Source: Acorus gramineus (Eukaryota > Streptophyta > Magnoliopsida > Acorales > Acoraceae). Taken from it: a stretch of DNA of 64,000 bases. The notes under the pieces are model-generated. The model had not been told where the DNA came from. It ran no database searches and saw only the letters and a program-made list of their open reading frames with translations. Location of the stretch: positions 19,321,309 to 19,385,308 of the forward strand of contig CM060848.1 in NCBI GenBank assembly GCA_030737835.1, in the 5' to 3' direction. Of this stretch, positions 1-13,289 are shown piece by piece. Numbering within the stretch: position 1 is the first letter of the stretch; each line of letters opens with the position of its first letter. The translations under genes were made by a program, and so were the position numbers.

Positions 1-352
1 TCCGATGACTAGGACGAATCGGATGAGGAGGAGGAGGAAGAGGAGTGACTGCACCGGCGGCGGCTCCGCTTCGTTCGCGGGCGTTCCTTCTTCCGGACCT
101 TGAGAGTGTCCCTGTGCCTGTCCCGGCGAAAAACATCAATCGATCAACGCATCATCAGAGAAACAAAAAGGGGAATCCCACAAAACCCATTTAAAATCCG
201 GAGTCCGTGATCGAGAGAGGATTCAGAAACCCTAATGTAAACAATGATATGCTAAGCTCGGTTCCGGGGGAGGGGGGAGGTACCTGTGATGCTGAAAGGG
301 CGGCGCTCTTTGATGTAGCTCGAACGAGGCCAACTACAGAGAGGAAACTCAT
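1..352 (-). CDS. possible 5' end of a divergent gene (partial, product unknown)
   Basis: On the minus strand an ATG at 352 opens a short exon (284–352, 23 codons, beginning MSFLSVVGLVRATSK). It ends in CAG followed by a GTACCT donor. A plausible intron of about 165 bases with a pyrimidine-rich 3' part reaches AG acceptors near 112–123. In frame, the next exon runs on as a Glu/Pro-rich stretch and then a Leu-rich hydrophobic stretch past the window edge. Another frame of the same exon gives a basic then Ser-rich tail (RTKRSRRRCSHSSSSSSSS) that stops inside the window. That frame looks more protein-like but does not join the ATG exon in phase. I do not recognise either product. It may be only a transcribed leader. 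The orientation puts a promoter at about 353–540. Confidence 0.25.
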
Positions 353-544
353 GGTCTGGTCGAGGGTTTAAGAAGATGGTACTATTACGTTTAAGTCCCT
401 CTATGAAATTGTGATTTTGTTAGATACACCCTCGTTTTTTGTTTTTTCTCACTCCTTTTTTATAGTAGGGGAAAATGCATATAGCCCCCCCCTAAAAGTT
501 TTCTTATATCACTCCTCTTTTTTTAAAAAAATCCATAACCCCTA

Positions 545-1000
545 GGGTGCCGTTTGGATGCGGAATAAAGAGGGGAATAGGGAGATAAAAGGGGAATAGG
601 AGTAAAAAAGCTACTTGGGCTGGTGGTATTAAAGGGTATAACTATGCAAAATTAAGTAAGAATAAATTGATATTTATATTTCAAGTTCCTCTATGGAATA
701 ATGTTATTTTTCCACTGATATAAAGGGAACCTATTTATTAAATCATATGTTATCACATCAAATCACCAATTACCACCTCTTATACATAATGAGGTTCACA
801 TGTCAAATCAACTTTTTATATCTTATTCACATTTTATTCTTCATTAACCAAATACTATAACTTTTATTATTATGTTTCTCAACGAGAATAACTGAAAACG
901 CAATTAAACGAAAAATCACTTTTATTCTATTGATAAAGTCAACAATTCCGGGAATATGTATAAACATCAATATAGCTTAAGTCTCTATCCAAACGAGCCC
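545..1000. mobile_element. MITE, family A copy 1
   Basis: This 456-bp AT-rich element has terminal inverted repeats: it starts GGGTGCCGTTTGGAT and ends ATCCAAACGAGCCC. It is flanked by CTA on the left and TTA on the right, a near-match 3-bp target duplication of the kind PIF/Harbinger elements make. Its interior shares motifs (AATAA–TGATATTTRTATTTCAAGT; CACATGTCAAATC) with the elements at 39501 and 16236. No coding capacity. Confidence 0.7.
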
Positions 1001-2538
1001 TTATTTGTTTGGGTTATATTGATATAAGGCTATCTCCATCCCTTATTCAAATATATATCCAAATTTCACTTAAAATTTGAATAAAAACTTGACTGGATAT
1101 GATATATCTCTAACCATCATTTTGTGTGTTACTTAAATCTTTTAAAAAATTCACATTTTCTTATAATTATTTCCTATAAACATTTTCAAAGTCCTTTTTC
1201 TAAAAAAAATTTACTACTCAATTTTTCATCCTTTCAAGATATTTAAATTTAAAAATTATAATCATCAAATTTTTGAAAAAAAAAAAGATAAAATAATATT
1301 TTTTTATTAAAGTAAAAATAAGAAGTTAAAAAAAATGAATATTTAAGAAAGAAAACCTTTTTTTTGGGGGGGGGGGGGGGGGTTAAGAGATAGTGAAAAT
1401 TTTGAGGGGATGAAAAGACATCTAATATAATTCAATTAAAGATAGAATTGAAAGAAAAAAAATTTTGGAGGGTGAGAAGACATCTAATATAATACAACTA
1501 AATGTAGAGTTGAAAGAAAAAATGTCACATTTGAAAAAAATACGGAGACAAATGGAAAAAAGAGATGTTGAAAATTTCGATAAAAATTTAAGTCGAACTT
1601 GATTTATGTAAAGATTTAAGTAAAAGCTTGATTTGATAGAAATATGAGTAAATGGTTAGAAAGCGTTTTGGGTGACTTTTACTCAAATTTAAATTAGGTA
1701 TTGGATTGAAGATGCTAACCATGATTAAATTATTTTTTTACCTTTATTACTTTCACCCACACCTAATTGATTAAAACGAGGGTGTGATTAACTTAATCAC
1801 ACATTGTTAAAATATAACTATAAGCTCATTTGAACTTTCCAAAGAACTGTTTTTTTTATAAAAAAAATCATTTCAACTTTTAAAAATATATATTGTTATA
1901 TAAAATGAAGAATACAATAAGATACAATAGTACATTTTTTGTTTTAAAAAAAATTACGACTTACAATAGAAATTCATATATTATGATGCCACATTATATA
2001 CTACGGTATCATAATGTTAAGGCTGCAGACGGGGCTGTAAAAAGTGTATCAACGCTCTTTGGGGATTCCCGCTTTCTGCAAACACATAAAAGCCCCCCTA
2101 ACCAACATCCAAACGGGTTAAGAGTACATTTTATTTAAAACCTGGATACTATCCGGTGAACAGCCTATGCAGTATAGTGCAAATGCAGATATCACTGTTC
2201 TTTTCCCAGAACATTTTGACCAAAACTCAAGCACAAACAATGAGATTCTCAACCTTCCTCCTGTACAATAATAAAGCAAGAAAGTCAGCACAGGATTTGG
2301 TGATGAAAAGAATGAGGTATTGTGTATCTTCATTGAGTTGTATAAATACGGACCCATGTGTACAAAAAGAGAGTACCTACACCAAATACTTGCCCCGTTC
2401 ACAGCCAAAAGAAGAAGAAAAAAAAGAAGCTCAAACTTCAGATTTGATCACAGAAAACTCAGGCTGCTGAGGGGCATCAACAGAACCAAAGAAAGTTTTC
2501 TTTCAATGTATGCGTGTAAAATATTCTATATAAGTAGC
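1001..2538. other. intergenic, AT-rich, no gene seen
   Basis: This stretch lies between the MITE and the O-fucosyltransferase stop codon. It is AT-rich with a 17-base G homopolymer at 1366–1382. A degenerate direct duplication near 1395–1510 repeats the phrase GACATCTAATATAAT. The last few hundred bases (about 2120–2538) are probably the 3' UTR of the minus-strand gene. The short open frames here have no recognisable protein. Confidence 0.5.
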
Positions 2539-5500
2539 CTAATCATCCGGGTCCATCTCTTCGTCCTGTTCAGACTGCCGCGATCCATCCATCCTTCCTC
2601 CACCACCACCACCAACGGATTCTGGCTGCTCCTCAGGATACACGTCGTCCTCAGGCTCGTCGACGATGATTTCGTCTTTTAATGCATTTGATTTCAGCGA
2701 AACGAGATCACGCAGCATCCAATCAGGGCACATGTCCTCACCCCCATGCAGCCACTCCCCATCCCTTCCCTTCACAGGATTTGAAACTTGGGATGTTCTG
2801 CATGAACATTCAGGCAATGGGTGCGAAAGAAACGAGGAGGGTCTAGAAGTCCGTGACTGCGTTATCAGGCCCTCAATGCCCAGGGTTTTGTTGAGGTGCT
2901 CCCTCACCGCAATGGTCCAGTTCCGCTTTGGATGGTACAGATTATCGCGGATGCCATCTAACAGCCCAACGAGAGTCTTCCTGGCAAACAAATCATGGGT
3001 GGTTTGAATAAAAAAAAAATTTCAAGATGAAGTGATTCTGTGGTAGTATATAATAAAATCAGCTGGACAGCCATGTAACTAATGGCATGATAATAATTAC
3101 AATTATCTGGAGTCACTCCCCACTGAGTCAATTGAAGATTGTGATAATTCCTATATGAAAAAAAAAAAATCGATGTGGTCTTTTCATTCAGGTAGATGTG
3201 CAGAATAAATACTAACAAAATACATTTTTAAGCTGGTTACTAATTGGGCAAATATTTTAATTCTACTTGAGCAACCCATGGATGAAAATAATAACAGAAT
3301 TTGTTGTTTATGCCATACCACTCTGAAAATTTGAGAATTCAATGACCAATCTCACAATTAGATCACACATGCAAAATTGGTCCCAAACTTTTACAAAAAT
3401 TCATCACATTCATGACCACTAGTGTTGCTCCACCACTGCAGAAACCTCAACCAGATCTATTTCATCATCTTATAGAAATCTGCTTTCGATGGCGTAGATA
3501 CTAAAGTCAACATGCTGAATTGATCCCTAATCAAATCCAAGCTTCTAGCTAATGCCCTCTTTTTATTTAATAAATGCATGTAGGGATGGACATGTGCAGA
3601 TGGGTGAACCACTCAGATAGATATAGAGAATTTAAATTTGGAAAGAAAAAATGTGAAGAAATTATACCTGTTGGGGCGATATGTTACAGCAGGAGCCATT
3701 CTGTATAACCGATGGCCCATGACCAAGCTTGAGAAATCTGGCCACCCACTGCCATCATTATGAAACCCTGGGAAGAAAGCATCTGCATCCACGGATACGA
3801 TATAATCAAGAGCATCCCAGATCAATCTGTGTGCTTGACTCCTCAAATCCATAGGAGAAGGGTCTGGCTCTTTATCAGTTTCGCCCACCCAGCCATACCA
3901 GCCTTCCTTCTCATGCTGATAATATGGCCTCGCCGGAGGAGGGGGGAGGGGACGGGGCCGAGGGCCGGCCTTCTTCCATTCTTCGATTAGTTGTGCCTCT
4001 GTTTTGGATGGTGGGGGATTTGACAGGTTTGAAGGGAGTGGTGTTTCAGGGCCTAATAAATTAAGCAGCTCTTTTTTGCTGCATAAAGAAGTGTGATCTA
4101 CAACATTATACATGGATCGTAGAGGAATTAGAACCCGTTGACCACCAAATAGTTCTGAACCAGCCACGTATATAAGAGTATTTGGAGGATAACCCCTGTT
4201 ATGGAGGAGAAGTCCCACCTGCAATGAAGTGCAGACACTTTGGTTAAACCGGAATAGCCCTTAACAAATAGCATTTATGAGATTTTAAGGATATGCATTA
4301 AATTTTGATGAAATCACTGGCTAATGATGATGATCTTCAGGACAACAAAATTCTAAAAGTAGAAAAGAATGGATATAAATGCATGTTCATGTACATAAGA
4401 TAAGATGGCATTTTTTGTTTGAATCTCAGAAAACCATTCCAAAGATAATACACTCGATCTTCAAAAGGCATTGGACAGACAAAAACAAGCTGCCAAGTTC
4501 ATGACTTTTTATCTGACCTTTTTTTCATTATTAAGACAGATTCGAGTTAAACCACTTAATAAATAAATAAGTGATGCTTTCCAGATTATCAAGTAAAGGC
4601 ACCAACAATCACTGCAGTAGTAGACTCAACAAAAAAAAAAAAAAAATCTTAGCATTTCTGTGACAATCAATGCATAAAAGGAATTTTACAAAAGATTAAA
4701 CTGCTAATGACATGCAAGAAAAATCTGAACACGTCAATATTTGCAAGTAATCTTCTACGGATGCATGTCAGAGCAAATCATTTTCTCTTTGGTTATCATT
4801 CCTTTTACTTCTGGTTTCACTGAAATTTAGAATTATAAATTTCCGCAAGGATAAAAAATTAATACTAAACTTGCAGCAATTATGTCTACATCATCGATCT
4901 GGTTAGTTACTTCATTGTTCCTCCAGGCGAAATTTGAGATACAGCAGTTATTTTTGGTTAAATAGAATTTAAGAATATATGAATATATCACTGAATTATA
5001 AGGCAGCACCTAGAGCTTGGCTATGAGCAAAAGATTCTCACAGGTTCAGAACTAAGTCATCTGCATTAATAACTCGTTCAATTAGCATCTTATCATACTT
5101 AAAATGTCCAGGAAAAATATTGCCATACATTTAGAGAATAAAATTTATATGAAAATTGCTATTGTTAATCAACAGCTTGATGTAATTTTTATCACACCAG
5201 CAAACCAAAACTACACAGTATACCATCCATTTCTTGTATAGAAACTAGAAAGTATGCTCCTATTATTAGAGTTAAACAGTCTCAACAGAGCAAAGCAATT
5301 GACATTCACATAGGAAAAATGCCAACAAGAAGAAATGGGTTAGCAATCAGACTGATGGGAATCAACCCGAAGCTTCTTCACATGAGGTATTGATATCCTA
5401 AAATACAAACTGTCTGCTAAATTCACCTCTTCAGGCATGAGAGGGCATGAACCATTACTTCTTCGAGACACAGAATCAACTCTGAGTTGTTCATGAATAT

Positions 5501-8500
5501 TTCCCCGTTTGATCATCTGCTTCCTCCGATACTGTATGAGTTCTGTATGGACATCCTAGACCAGTGAAACAGTGAAGTTAAAATAATATAAAAAAAACAG
5601 GCAACAAGTATTACTAGAAAGCATGTCACACAAATTATTAATAAATGACAAACAATGCACAGATCAAACCATCAAGAAGATAGCAACAAAATTAGTAACC
5701 TGAAAGAGCTCTGCACAACCATGGAATGCCAGAGTTTCCCTCACGAGCCCAGGATGAAATGCTATGTAACGTTGGCCCGTAGCTCGTAACCTGTGAGAAA
5801 AGAATAGAATAAAGAAAAGAATTAAAAGAAAATCGGCATCCCTATTCGCACAAACAGTCCAAACATATCATTGATGCCATATATGATTTCATGTGGTCCA
5901 TAGATTATGGCATTATGCAAAACGGACACCCATTTGGAGCATGAGATTTTTCTCTTGAATAGTATTACTAAAAATACTATTCATTATCACAATAAGCTGC
6001 AGTCAACAATCCCTTGGTTCAGATCAATATTTAATATTCTAATAAAATTTAATGTGATATATTTCTAACATCTGCTAGTTTTGATTTAAATAGGCGGTTA
6101 AAACATGACATGAAATGGGCTGAGCCGCTGAATTTTTTCTTTTCTTTTTTGAAAGAAAGGTCGGAGCAATCTATTAAATAAGTTGTCCCTCGTATAAAAG
6201 TAGCATAATAAAATGAGCCCCTGAGATGTTGGGTCTCTATGACTTCGCTTGTGAAAGAAATATATTTTTCTTCTTAGTTAATATATCTTTTTCACCTTAA
6301 AATATAAGTAGGATAAATTAGCATTTTGGAAGGGTGTGTCAGGAATATTATAACACAATCAAATAATTATTCTCCAGAAAACAAAGCAAATACAACAAGA
6401 TATGTGGTACCTTTCCACAATTTGATGCCCAAGTGCCTGAATCTCCGGGCGGAAATGAAGAGCATGGAACGCAACCCTGCATCTGAGTCTCTGGTACTCA
6501 GCCATGCTTGGAGGAAGGATAGACTGCGGGAGGGGCGAGAAAAAAATTATGGAGTGTCATGTGGCACAGCTATGCAAGCATGGATATCTCATCATATTTG
6601 AAGGCAAGAATATGATTATTTATTTAAAGGAGCACAAGTGCCAGCTATGTAAGTGCTACCCATTAACAGGGCACTGAATTTCAAGAGATGTTACCAGAAC
6701 TTGCATTTGGAAACTCTTATGAACAATGAAATAACTTTTGAGGAAACTGTTTTGATATATTGCTTCCTCCCAAAACAGCACCCAATCCCCACCAAAATTA
6801 GCAGGGCTTGTGACTCATATTATCGTGCTGTCTGAGCATTTAACCATGTCAAATACAGAAGGCTCAGTGAGATTTCATATCATCTGAACAGATTCTTGCA
6901 CGAGCACATTAGATCCCTCAAGACAAAAAAGAAAACAAAAAAATGTCCAACTTATACATTTGATAACATAACTCTTGCCAGTCCCAAATCACCGCTGGGA
7001 AATAGCTTTTATATTTATTATTCTTGATCACTCTAAATCTCTTTTTCTACTTTCATATGGTGATTTATACTTCATAGTCAACTTCCAGATTCTTTTCTAA
7101 AATCCTAACTCCTCATACCAATATACAACAGAAGGTTCTTTTTTCCTGAAAGAAAGGTAGACCATCTACCGCGATCATTAATAAACTGAGGTACAAGTTA
7201 TCAAAATAAAGGAAAAACAAAAACACTCCACACATCGCGAGAACAGTAGCCCAGATACTCTTCGATGAGTAACCTCCCATTCAGAAACTCCACCTGGCTC
7301 GCCCTTGCACAAAAAAGTCCCCCCATCAGTGATAAATCTCTCTGCCCCATCTTTAAGATTATTAGATTATATTATAGCATATTCATACTAGTTTCGTTCT
7401 CTACCATAGAAATCCTGAAAACCAAATCATCTGAAGAGACAATATCACAACACCACCCAACAAATTACAATTAAGATGATTAAAAATTATGCTTTGGGAG
7501 AATAATCAACACATTTCATTTCATGATCGCACTTAAGCACATCCTTCAATCACTTCATAAAAAAAGGCAGAAAATTAAGATTTCAGTTCCTAAAAAATGA
7601 CAAATTTCCTATGGTAGGTTTAACCTGAGGGACTATATTGACCTTGATTGTTAGTAAAATATAAAAATATTTCAGGCAGCTTAACATCCACAGGCATGGT
7701 GAGTCCTATATACTTTCCATAGCTTTGATGAGAAACTGATCTAATTTGAGCATTCAGAAACAGTCACAACAATTCATTCTAAATAACTGATGCAACTGCA
7801 AATACAGAAAGGGAACTTCAAATTCTACTTACATTTAATTTTAAAAAAATAGGCAATTTCATTACTCAAAATTCAGATTTACAGGAGACTAGAGTCACAG
7901 TACTCACGAGTCGTGACTTGATTTCCCTCATGTAAACCAAAATATGACTGTGTTGACTATAAAATATGCATACAAATGTTCATCCTCTGCCTTTGAAAGA
8001 GAAAAGCAAGTTGACATTCCGACCAATTTGCACATTCAAGACCCCTTATCTTCATCTACAAGTATATCAACCATTACAGCAAATATTCTCACCTGAAGGC
8101 AACCGCCATCTGTGAGTACCAACCCAACAACTTTTGATTGTTTTAACTTGGGCAAAACTTCATTGATATAAAAACTTGGAGAAGTAGAAGATTTGGGTGA
8201 AATAGTAAGAAGTCTATTCTCCTTTCTTGCATCCTTCAAGCTATTAGGCAGGCTCTTCACAACAATCACATCATTTGTGAGTGCTGTTATGAATTGATCC
8301 TCATTGTACAGATATGAGAAACTCTTGAATTTTGAACTGACGAAAAAAAACACAGGTTCAGAAGACAAAAAAATCCAAGAATATCAAGCTTATATATATT
8401 GTGTAAACTAAAACTCCAGAATAAACACAGAATTAGATAAAAATTGAGATAGACCTTATGCCTTTTGATCGAGTACTCTCTTGAATTTCTGGGATGACAA

Positions 8501-9896
8501 GGGTTGCATTTAAGAGCCTAGCAATTGCAACAAGATCACATATCTAGAAAATGAGCAAACAAGTTAACATCTCCCAAAAAATAAATAAATCAATCAAAGG
8601 GGTCACTTTTTGAAAAAAAAGAAAGCCTCTTACAGAAGATCTGATCTTCCCAAATCCACCATATATCTTTGCATAAATGTAGCCATTATTCTGCGTCTTT
8701 GGAACTGTAATAGACAAGTCCCCATGACAATTATCCGTGAGATAACAGGAAAGAAGAATTCATAAGTTCCATTTGAGGACATATTATCAAAGCTGAGAGC
8801 AATAGGAAATGGAGCCAAATTCCTAGGAGGCCACTTGACGTGGGGAAAAGGGGTCTGCCATTATGTCATTGACCAAAGCCAATCAACATGCAAGGGAAAC
8901 TATCTTATTGTCTATGAAATTTAATATCATCATCAAGAACAAGTAGAAAAGCTTTTTAAACACCCTGAACTTAAATAGCATCTAGATGAGGAAGTAAGAA
9001 GGCAAATCTAACAAAAAGTTCACTTCACCAAATGAAAAACAAAACTGAAACAGAGCCCAAATAATTAATGAACCATGTCGTAGAGCTATAGAGCAAAATC
9101 TTTTGCTGGAGTAAAAAGCTGCCCCCTAGTTGCACGAGCCTTTCTTACCTGCCAACCCCTTCCCTTCTCACCAAGTAGCCTACTAGGAATGAAGTACGAT
9201 GGACAATCATGTACACACAGATGAAAGCAGTACATTGTTGTCAACTTACCAGGATATTTGTTTCTAGGACTTGCGTGTGGTTGCAAAGCTTCCAAAGACT
9301 GCACTGGACCCCATAACCTCCTATATCGAACCTTCAAATATATCATTAAAATAAAATTATATATCCATGGAATATCTAAAATATCATCTACCACAGTTGT
9401 GGTATCCAGTGGCCACTTGCTAATCATGAACACCCACCCTTTCTTTCCTGGCTAAGGAGATCATTTGTTGAACCACACGGACTAATTGTCCATGTTACAT
9501 CAAGATGCATTCAACCAAAATATGGATACATTAACTCATGGTCAAAGTTACATCAAGATGAATCCAACTATTTCAACTTTTCATGATAACATATTATTCT
9601 TTTTGTTACTAATTTACTGGTTTTATTTAAGATTTGGATTATGCATCACATATCACATGAAACACACATGCTTCTTTAGCAGTAGATAATAAAAAAACAT
9701 GCAGACATTCTATGGTAATTAAATTAGTGTATACCTGATCTCCAAAATTCACGTACAGATTAGCAATGGTGTCAGTCTTGTATATTACCCAATCTTCACT
9801 TGAGTACTTTGCAAGGAGAAGGTGAACCAATATTGACACCACGGATAAGATAGCCCCGATCAGCGCGACCAATTTGATCTTAGATCTGATGATCAT
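2539..9896 (-). CDS. O-fucosyltransferase family protein (GDP-fucose protein O-fucosyltransferase-like)
   Basis: Ten coding exons on the minus strand: 9735–9896, 9250–9331, 8634–8704, 8455–8543, 8093–8336, 6411–6523, 5700–5790, 5427–5555, 3668–4218 and 2539–2980. All junctions are GT–AG and frame-continuous, giving 657 aa. Residues about 8–29 are a single hydrophobic signal anchor, so a type II Golgi protein is expected. The catalytic region begins with NGYIYAKIYGGFGKIRSS (about 88–105) and CDLVAIARLLNATLVIPEIQ (about 107–126), the usual start of plant O-FucT domains. FHPGLVRETLAFHGC (about 265–279) sits where classical members have HLR-E. IYVAGSELFGG and DALDYIVSVDADAFFPGF follow. The C-terminus is an unusual acidic tail with six glycines (about 610–657). 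Family knowledge suggests transfer of fucose or cell-wall glycan-related activity; the substrate is unknown. The ATG follows an AG acceptor directly, so the leader exon lies upstream. Confidence 0.93.
7140..7330 (-). mobile_element. LINE 3'-tail fragment in the O-FucT gene intron
   Basis: Lies in the intron between exons 5 and 6. The sequence after a T-rich run (AAAGGTAGACCATCTACCGC, then ATTAATAAA) is the reverse complement of the LINE 3' end seen intact at about 51390–51431 (ATATCGTGGTAGATCTCTACC plus poly-A). It reads as a short 5'-truncated minus-strand copy. I found no clear target duplication. A smaller relative is at about 6135–6215. Confidence 0.5.
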
Positions 9897-10960
9897 CTTA
9901 CAGTACGAAAAACATTAAGACTGCACAAAAGTTAATATATGCATCAGAAAGAGAAACAGGAGGGATTATTAACAATATTTCGGGAGCATCCGTAAATTGA
10001 CAACATTGAAAGGGCATTGGATTAGCACTTATGACACACACGCGCGCGCGTGCATACAGAGAGAGAGAGAGAGAGATGAAGGTAATGTATAGTATAAGAA
10101 GAGCACAGAAAGAAGAAGGTCCTGCACATGATGACAAATTGACAATTATAAAAAAAAGGAGCTAAAACATTCTAACAATTAACAAGCAATATCCCATTCT
10201 TCTGGAGTTGAAATTAAGGAACACAACTATCGAACAGACATCATTATGAAACAATTCAGTGGCGTCTAAGGCATTGTAGAACACTCACAAAAAATCGAAG
10301 GATAGACTAAAGGCATCAGGATAAGAAATATACATCACCAGTTGGCTCAGTTCCATGGTTATCAAGGCATACTACTTAAAGGTTAAAACCATTCAAAACA
10401 ATAACAGGAAAGAAAAAAAATCCAATGTCCTCAACAAAGAAAATGTCATGCCTTTTAACTCGTCCGGGGTATCAAACCTCATCATCTTCTTGTCTAGAAT
10501 ACATCCAACTACTCTTGCTGTATAGATGTAAAAAAAAAAAAAAATGGTAATCTATTCGATTTGCTGCCACTTCCACATACAATCACCTGGTTTTCGCAAC
10601 ATATTGCACAGAAAGCCCATCTACAATGAAATCGTTCAGAAGACACAACAAGCCGAGGTGATATACTGAGATCCAACTGTAAATCAAATCAATCTCCTAT
10701 AAACCTACTGATTCATGAAGTCACATCGAGTTCCTGCTTAGCTTCGGTGAGATCTCAATCAAATCGAATGAACTCCTGAATGGAGGGAGTCTCGTGTTTC
10801 TAGGGTTTTATACCTGAAATCTTGATCTGGCACGGATCGAAGAAGAAGGAGAGGACCTCCATGCGACGTTGAGGGCCACAATGTGCGAGGAGAGACGACG
10901 ATTGAGGGTGGGAGGGGACGCGGCACGAGCAGTCTCTGTTCAAACTCTTTCACTACCACG
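9897..10960 (-). promoter_or_regulatory. 5'-UTR exon, leader intron and proximal promoter of the O-FucT gene
   Basis: A leader exon of about 10814–10960 ends in TTTCAG followed by a GTATAA donor (10812–10813). The 917-base leader intron (9897–10813) ends CTGTAAG right before the ATG at 9896. It contains a GA microsatellite (about 10057–10076) next to a CG-alternating run. Leader introns near the start often raise expression in plant genes; that role here is inference. The transcription start is not determined. Confidence 0.5.
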
Positions 10961-11360
10961 CATCACTTCACATCTCTGTTTCGCGAGACTGTTTGTGGTC
11001 CTTATTTGAGTCCCGTATTGGTGGATGACTCTTGGCGAGGTGGGGGAGTCGTCGTTTTTGCTATTTGTGGAAGGCGACTGCGGTACCGTCCGATCGATCA
11101 TCGATGGATCCCTTACGGGAGGCAATGGAGGACCCGCCCACCACGGGCTCGCGCGCACGAGGCGGGCCCTGTGTTGGGTCGGGTTGGGTTTTATGGGGCC
11201 GTTGTTGCCCTTTCACAGGACGGATTTGGGCTCTCGTCGAAAGTGTGGCCCATCCGCAGGCCACATCGATTTTTTTTTATAAAGTTTTTGAGTGCTGATA
11301 CACGCAGTCTTTTTTACGGTCTGTTTTGTAGTCCTATACATTATGATAACGTTGTATGCA

Positions 11361-11742
11361 TTAGGGCTGCAATTTGGGTCTGGTTAAGCCCGACCCCGAT
11401 CGGTTGAACCCAATTTTTACATGGGTTGGATTGACCAAATCGGGTTCGGGTTCAGGTTCGGGTTGACTTACAAATCGGGTTGGGTTCAGGTTAGCCTCAG
11501 TCACAACCCAACCCAACCCGAACCCATAAATAATAGTTAAAAAAAAAACCATGGCCGTTCATTCTGTAGCTTCTAATCTGGGTAATCCAAATTTTAGGTA
11601 AACCTAGCTAATCTTACGGGTTGGGTCGGGTTGGTTTATTTAATTACGGGTTGGGTTCTGGTTGATCCAATTCGGGTTGAAAATCGGGTTGGGTTCGGGT
11701 TGGGGTCAACCCGAACCCAACCCGCCCGAGTTACCGCCCTAA
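11361..11742. mobile_element. MITE rich in CGGGTTGGGTT repeats
   Basis: The termini TTAGGGCTGCAA and TTACCGCCCTAA are inverted, matching at 10 of 12 bases. The interior is packed with GGGTTGGGTTCGGGTT on one arm and its complement on the other, so the strand can fold on itself. This matches a common plant non-autonomous DNA transposon type. The open frames across it come from the repeat and are not genes. Confidence 0.7.
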
Positions 11743-13289
11743 ACAGCATGCACTTCAAAATGTGAGTGTATAATAATAAAAACAAAAAAACGAGATGGAC
11801 TACGATTGATGTTGCAATGGGGGCTGTGTGTATCTTTTTCCAAATTTTTTACACTTGTGTTGAAACACATATAAATGTTGTTACACTTGGTTTTTTTTTA
11901 CCAATCAATATATAGTTTTATATATCTCATTATAAATTCACTAAAGCATATACCTCATTAGATGATGTACATACCTCATTAAAAAAAATTTATACACTTA
12001 CTAAAAATGAGTTCATTCAACTCGTAATTGATCAATATGCATTTTTTATTAAAGCATATGCATCATTAGGTGATGTTTATTATTTTTAAAAAAATAAAAA
12101 TATATGCAGTATGAGTTTTAATAGGTAAAAATAATTGAATTTTTTCATATATAAATTAAAGTATACACTTAAATACACTAGTTTTTTTTTTAAATAAAAA
12201 TTAAAAAAATTATAACCCGCGCACCTGGGAACTTTTTTGTGTTGAAATTGTAGTATGCGCACACGGAATGCTGATGGGGTTGCAAAACTGAATAAGTGTA
12301 TCAACACTTTTTTACGTCCACGTACTGGGAACTATTTTGTGTTGAAAAATGTTTGGTTAAGAAATTATTACAGTTCACATACGTTTTAATTTTTTTAATT
12401 ATATATTTGGTTAATAAAATATATATTTAGAAGAAAAAAATATTTGTAAAAAATAATGTAAATATTCATATAAATTGAAAGCACATTTTTTTAATAGTTT
12501 TTTAGTAATGGAGTGTATGCTCATGTAATGGAGCATACACTGATAGACTATTTCATATACCAATTAGGGATGTGACTATTATAAATGAGAATTGAGTGTA
12601 TCAACATCTTTTTTTTATGCCGAGTTTGGGTTCTCGTAGGCCTATCATTATTTTACTACCTAGTTTAATTCTACTTTTTTTTCCCTAAGGCTAGTCATTT
12701 TAACAAACTAAACACGGTTTTAATTTTTTATGTATATATTATTCCAATTAAATACACAATTTCATAAAAATAATGTACATTTTTTTATTTAAATGTATAT
12801 ATTTTTATATATTTTTAACATAAGATATGTGACATAACAAAATACATTCTACATAAAATGTGTTAGGTTGACATAAAGCTTACAGAAGTGTTGTATCAAT
12901 GCCCCTTTCTGGGGACCATTGAGGCGTATCAGATTTATTGGGGCCGTTTGAGACGTTTAAGAGCTTCATTTTAAATAGTCTCTTGATTCTTGAAAGTTGA
13001 AGGTGCTTCAATTCTTTTGTAATTCTATGTGGAATAAAGAAAACATGTGTGTGAGAGGAGTACTAATTAAGTTTTTTTAATTATCATGATTCTCTTCGTT
13101 TAATTTGATTTTTTGAATTGTGGCTTTCAACAACCTGCTAGGATTGTGCAATGGAGAGTTGGAAACGATAGATCACTAGTTATGTCGTTGTTCGTCATCA
13201 CTCACCATTGCGAGTTTGGGTTTTCATGAGTAAAGCTTTGCGTTTCATGTCGATGCAGGAGCTTTGGGAGCTCCATGTGGCTCTCAATC
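11743..13289. other. gene-free AT-rich stretch with degenerate transposon pieces
   Basis: It contains a diverged copy of the TACACTCA-ended family (11880–about 12140) and several further occurrences of the phrase GTGTATCAACA (about 12296, 12597 and 12893), suggesting older eroded copies. No gene is seen. Confidence 0.5.
11880..12140. mobile_element. TACACTCA-ended element, diverged copy
   Basis: It begins GTTACACTTGG and carries the same ordered interior as the copies at 21248 and 21625: a TATATATCTCATTA-type block, then TTCATTCAACTC, then ATTAAAGCATATGCATCATTAGG, then TGATGTTTATTATTT. The right terminus is eroded. Judged by eye. Confidence 0.6.

Noticed and set aside
8634-8870. A long open reading (…HVKWPPRNLAPFPIALSFDN…) on the minus strand upstream of exon 3 of the O-FucT gene
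   Set aside because: It looks exon-like, but it joins neither exon 2 nor exon 3 in frame. The conserved protein continues through an acceptor at 8704/8705 instead, so this is intron.
10883-11407. Open frames on both strands upstream of the O-FucT gene
   Set aside because: They overlap a GC-rich leader/promoter and the start of a MITE. No motif and no conserved start.
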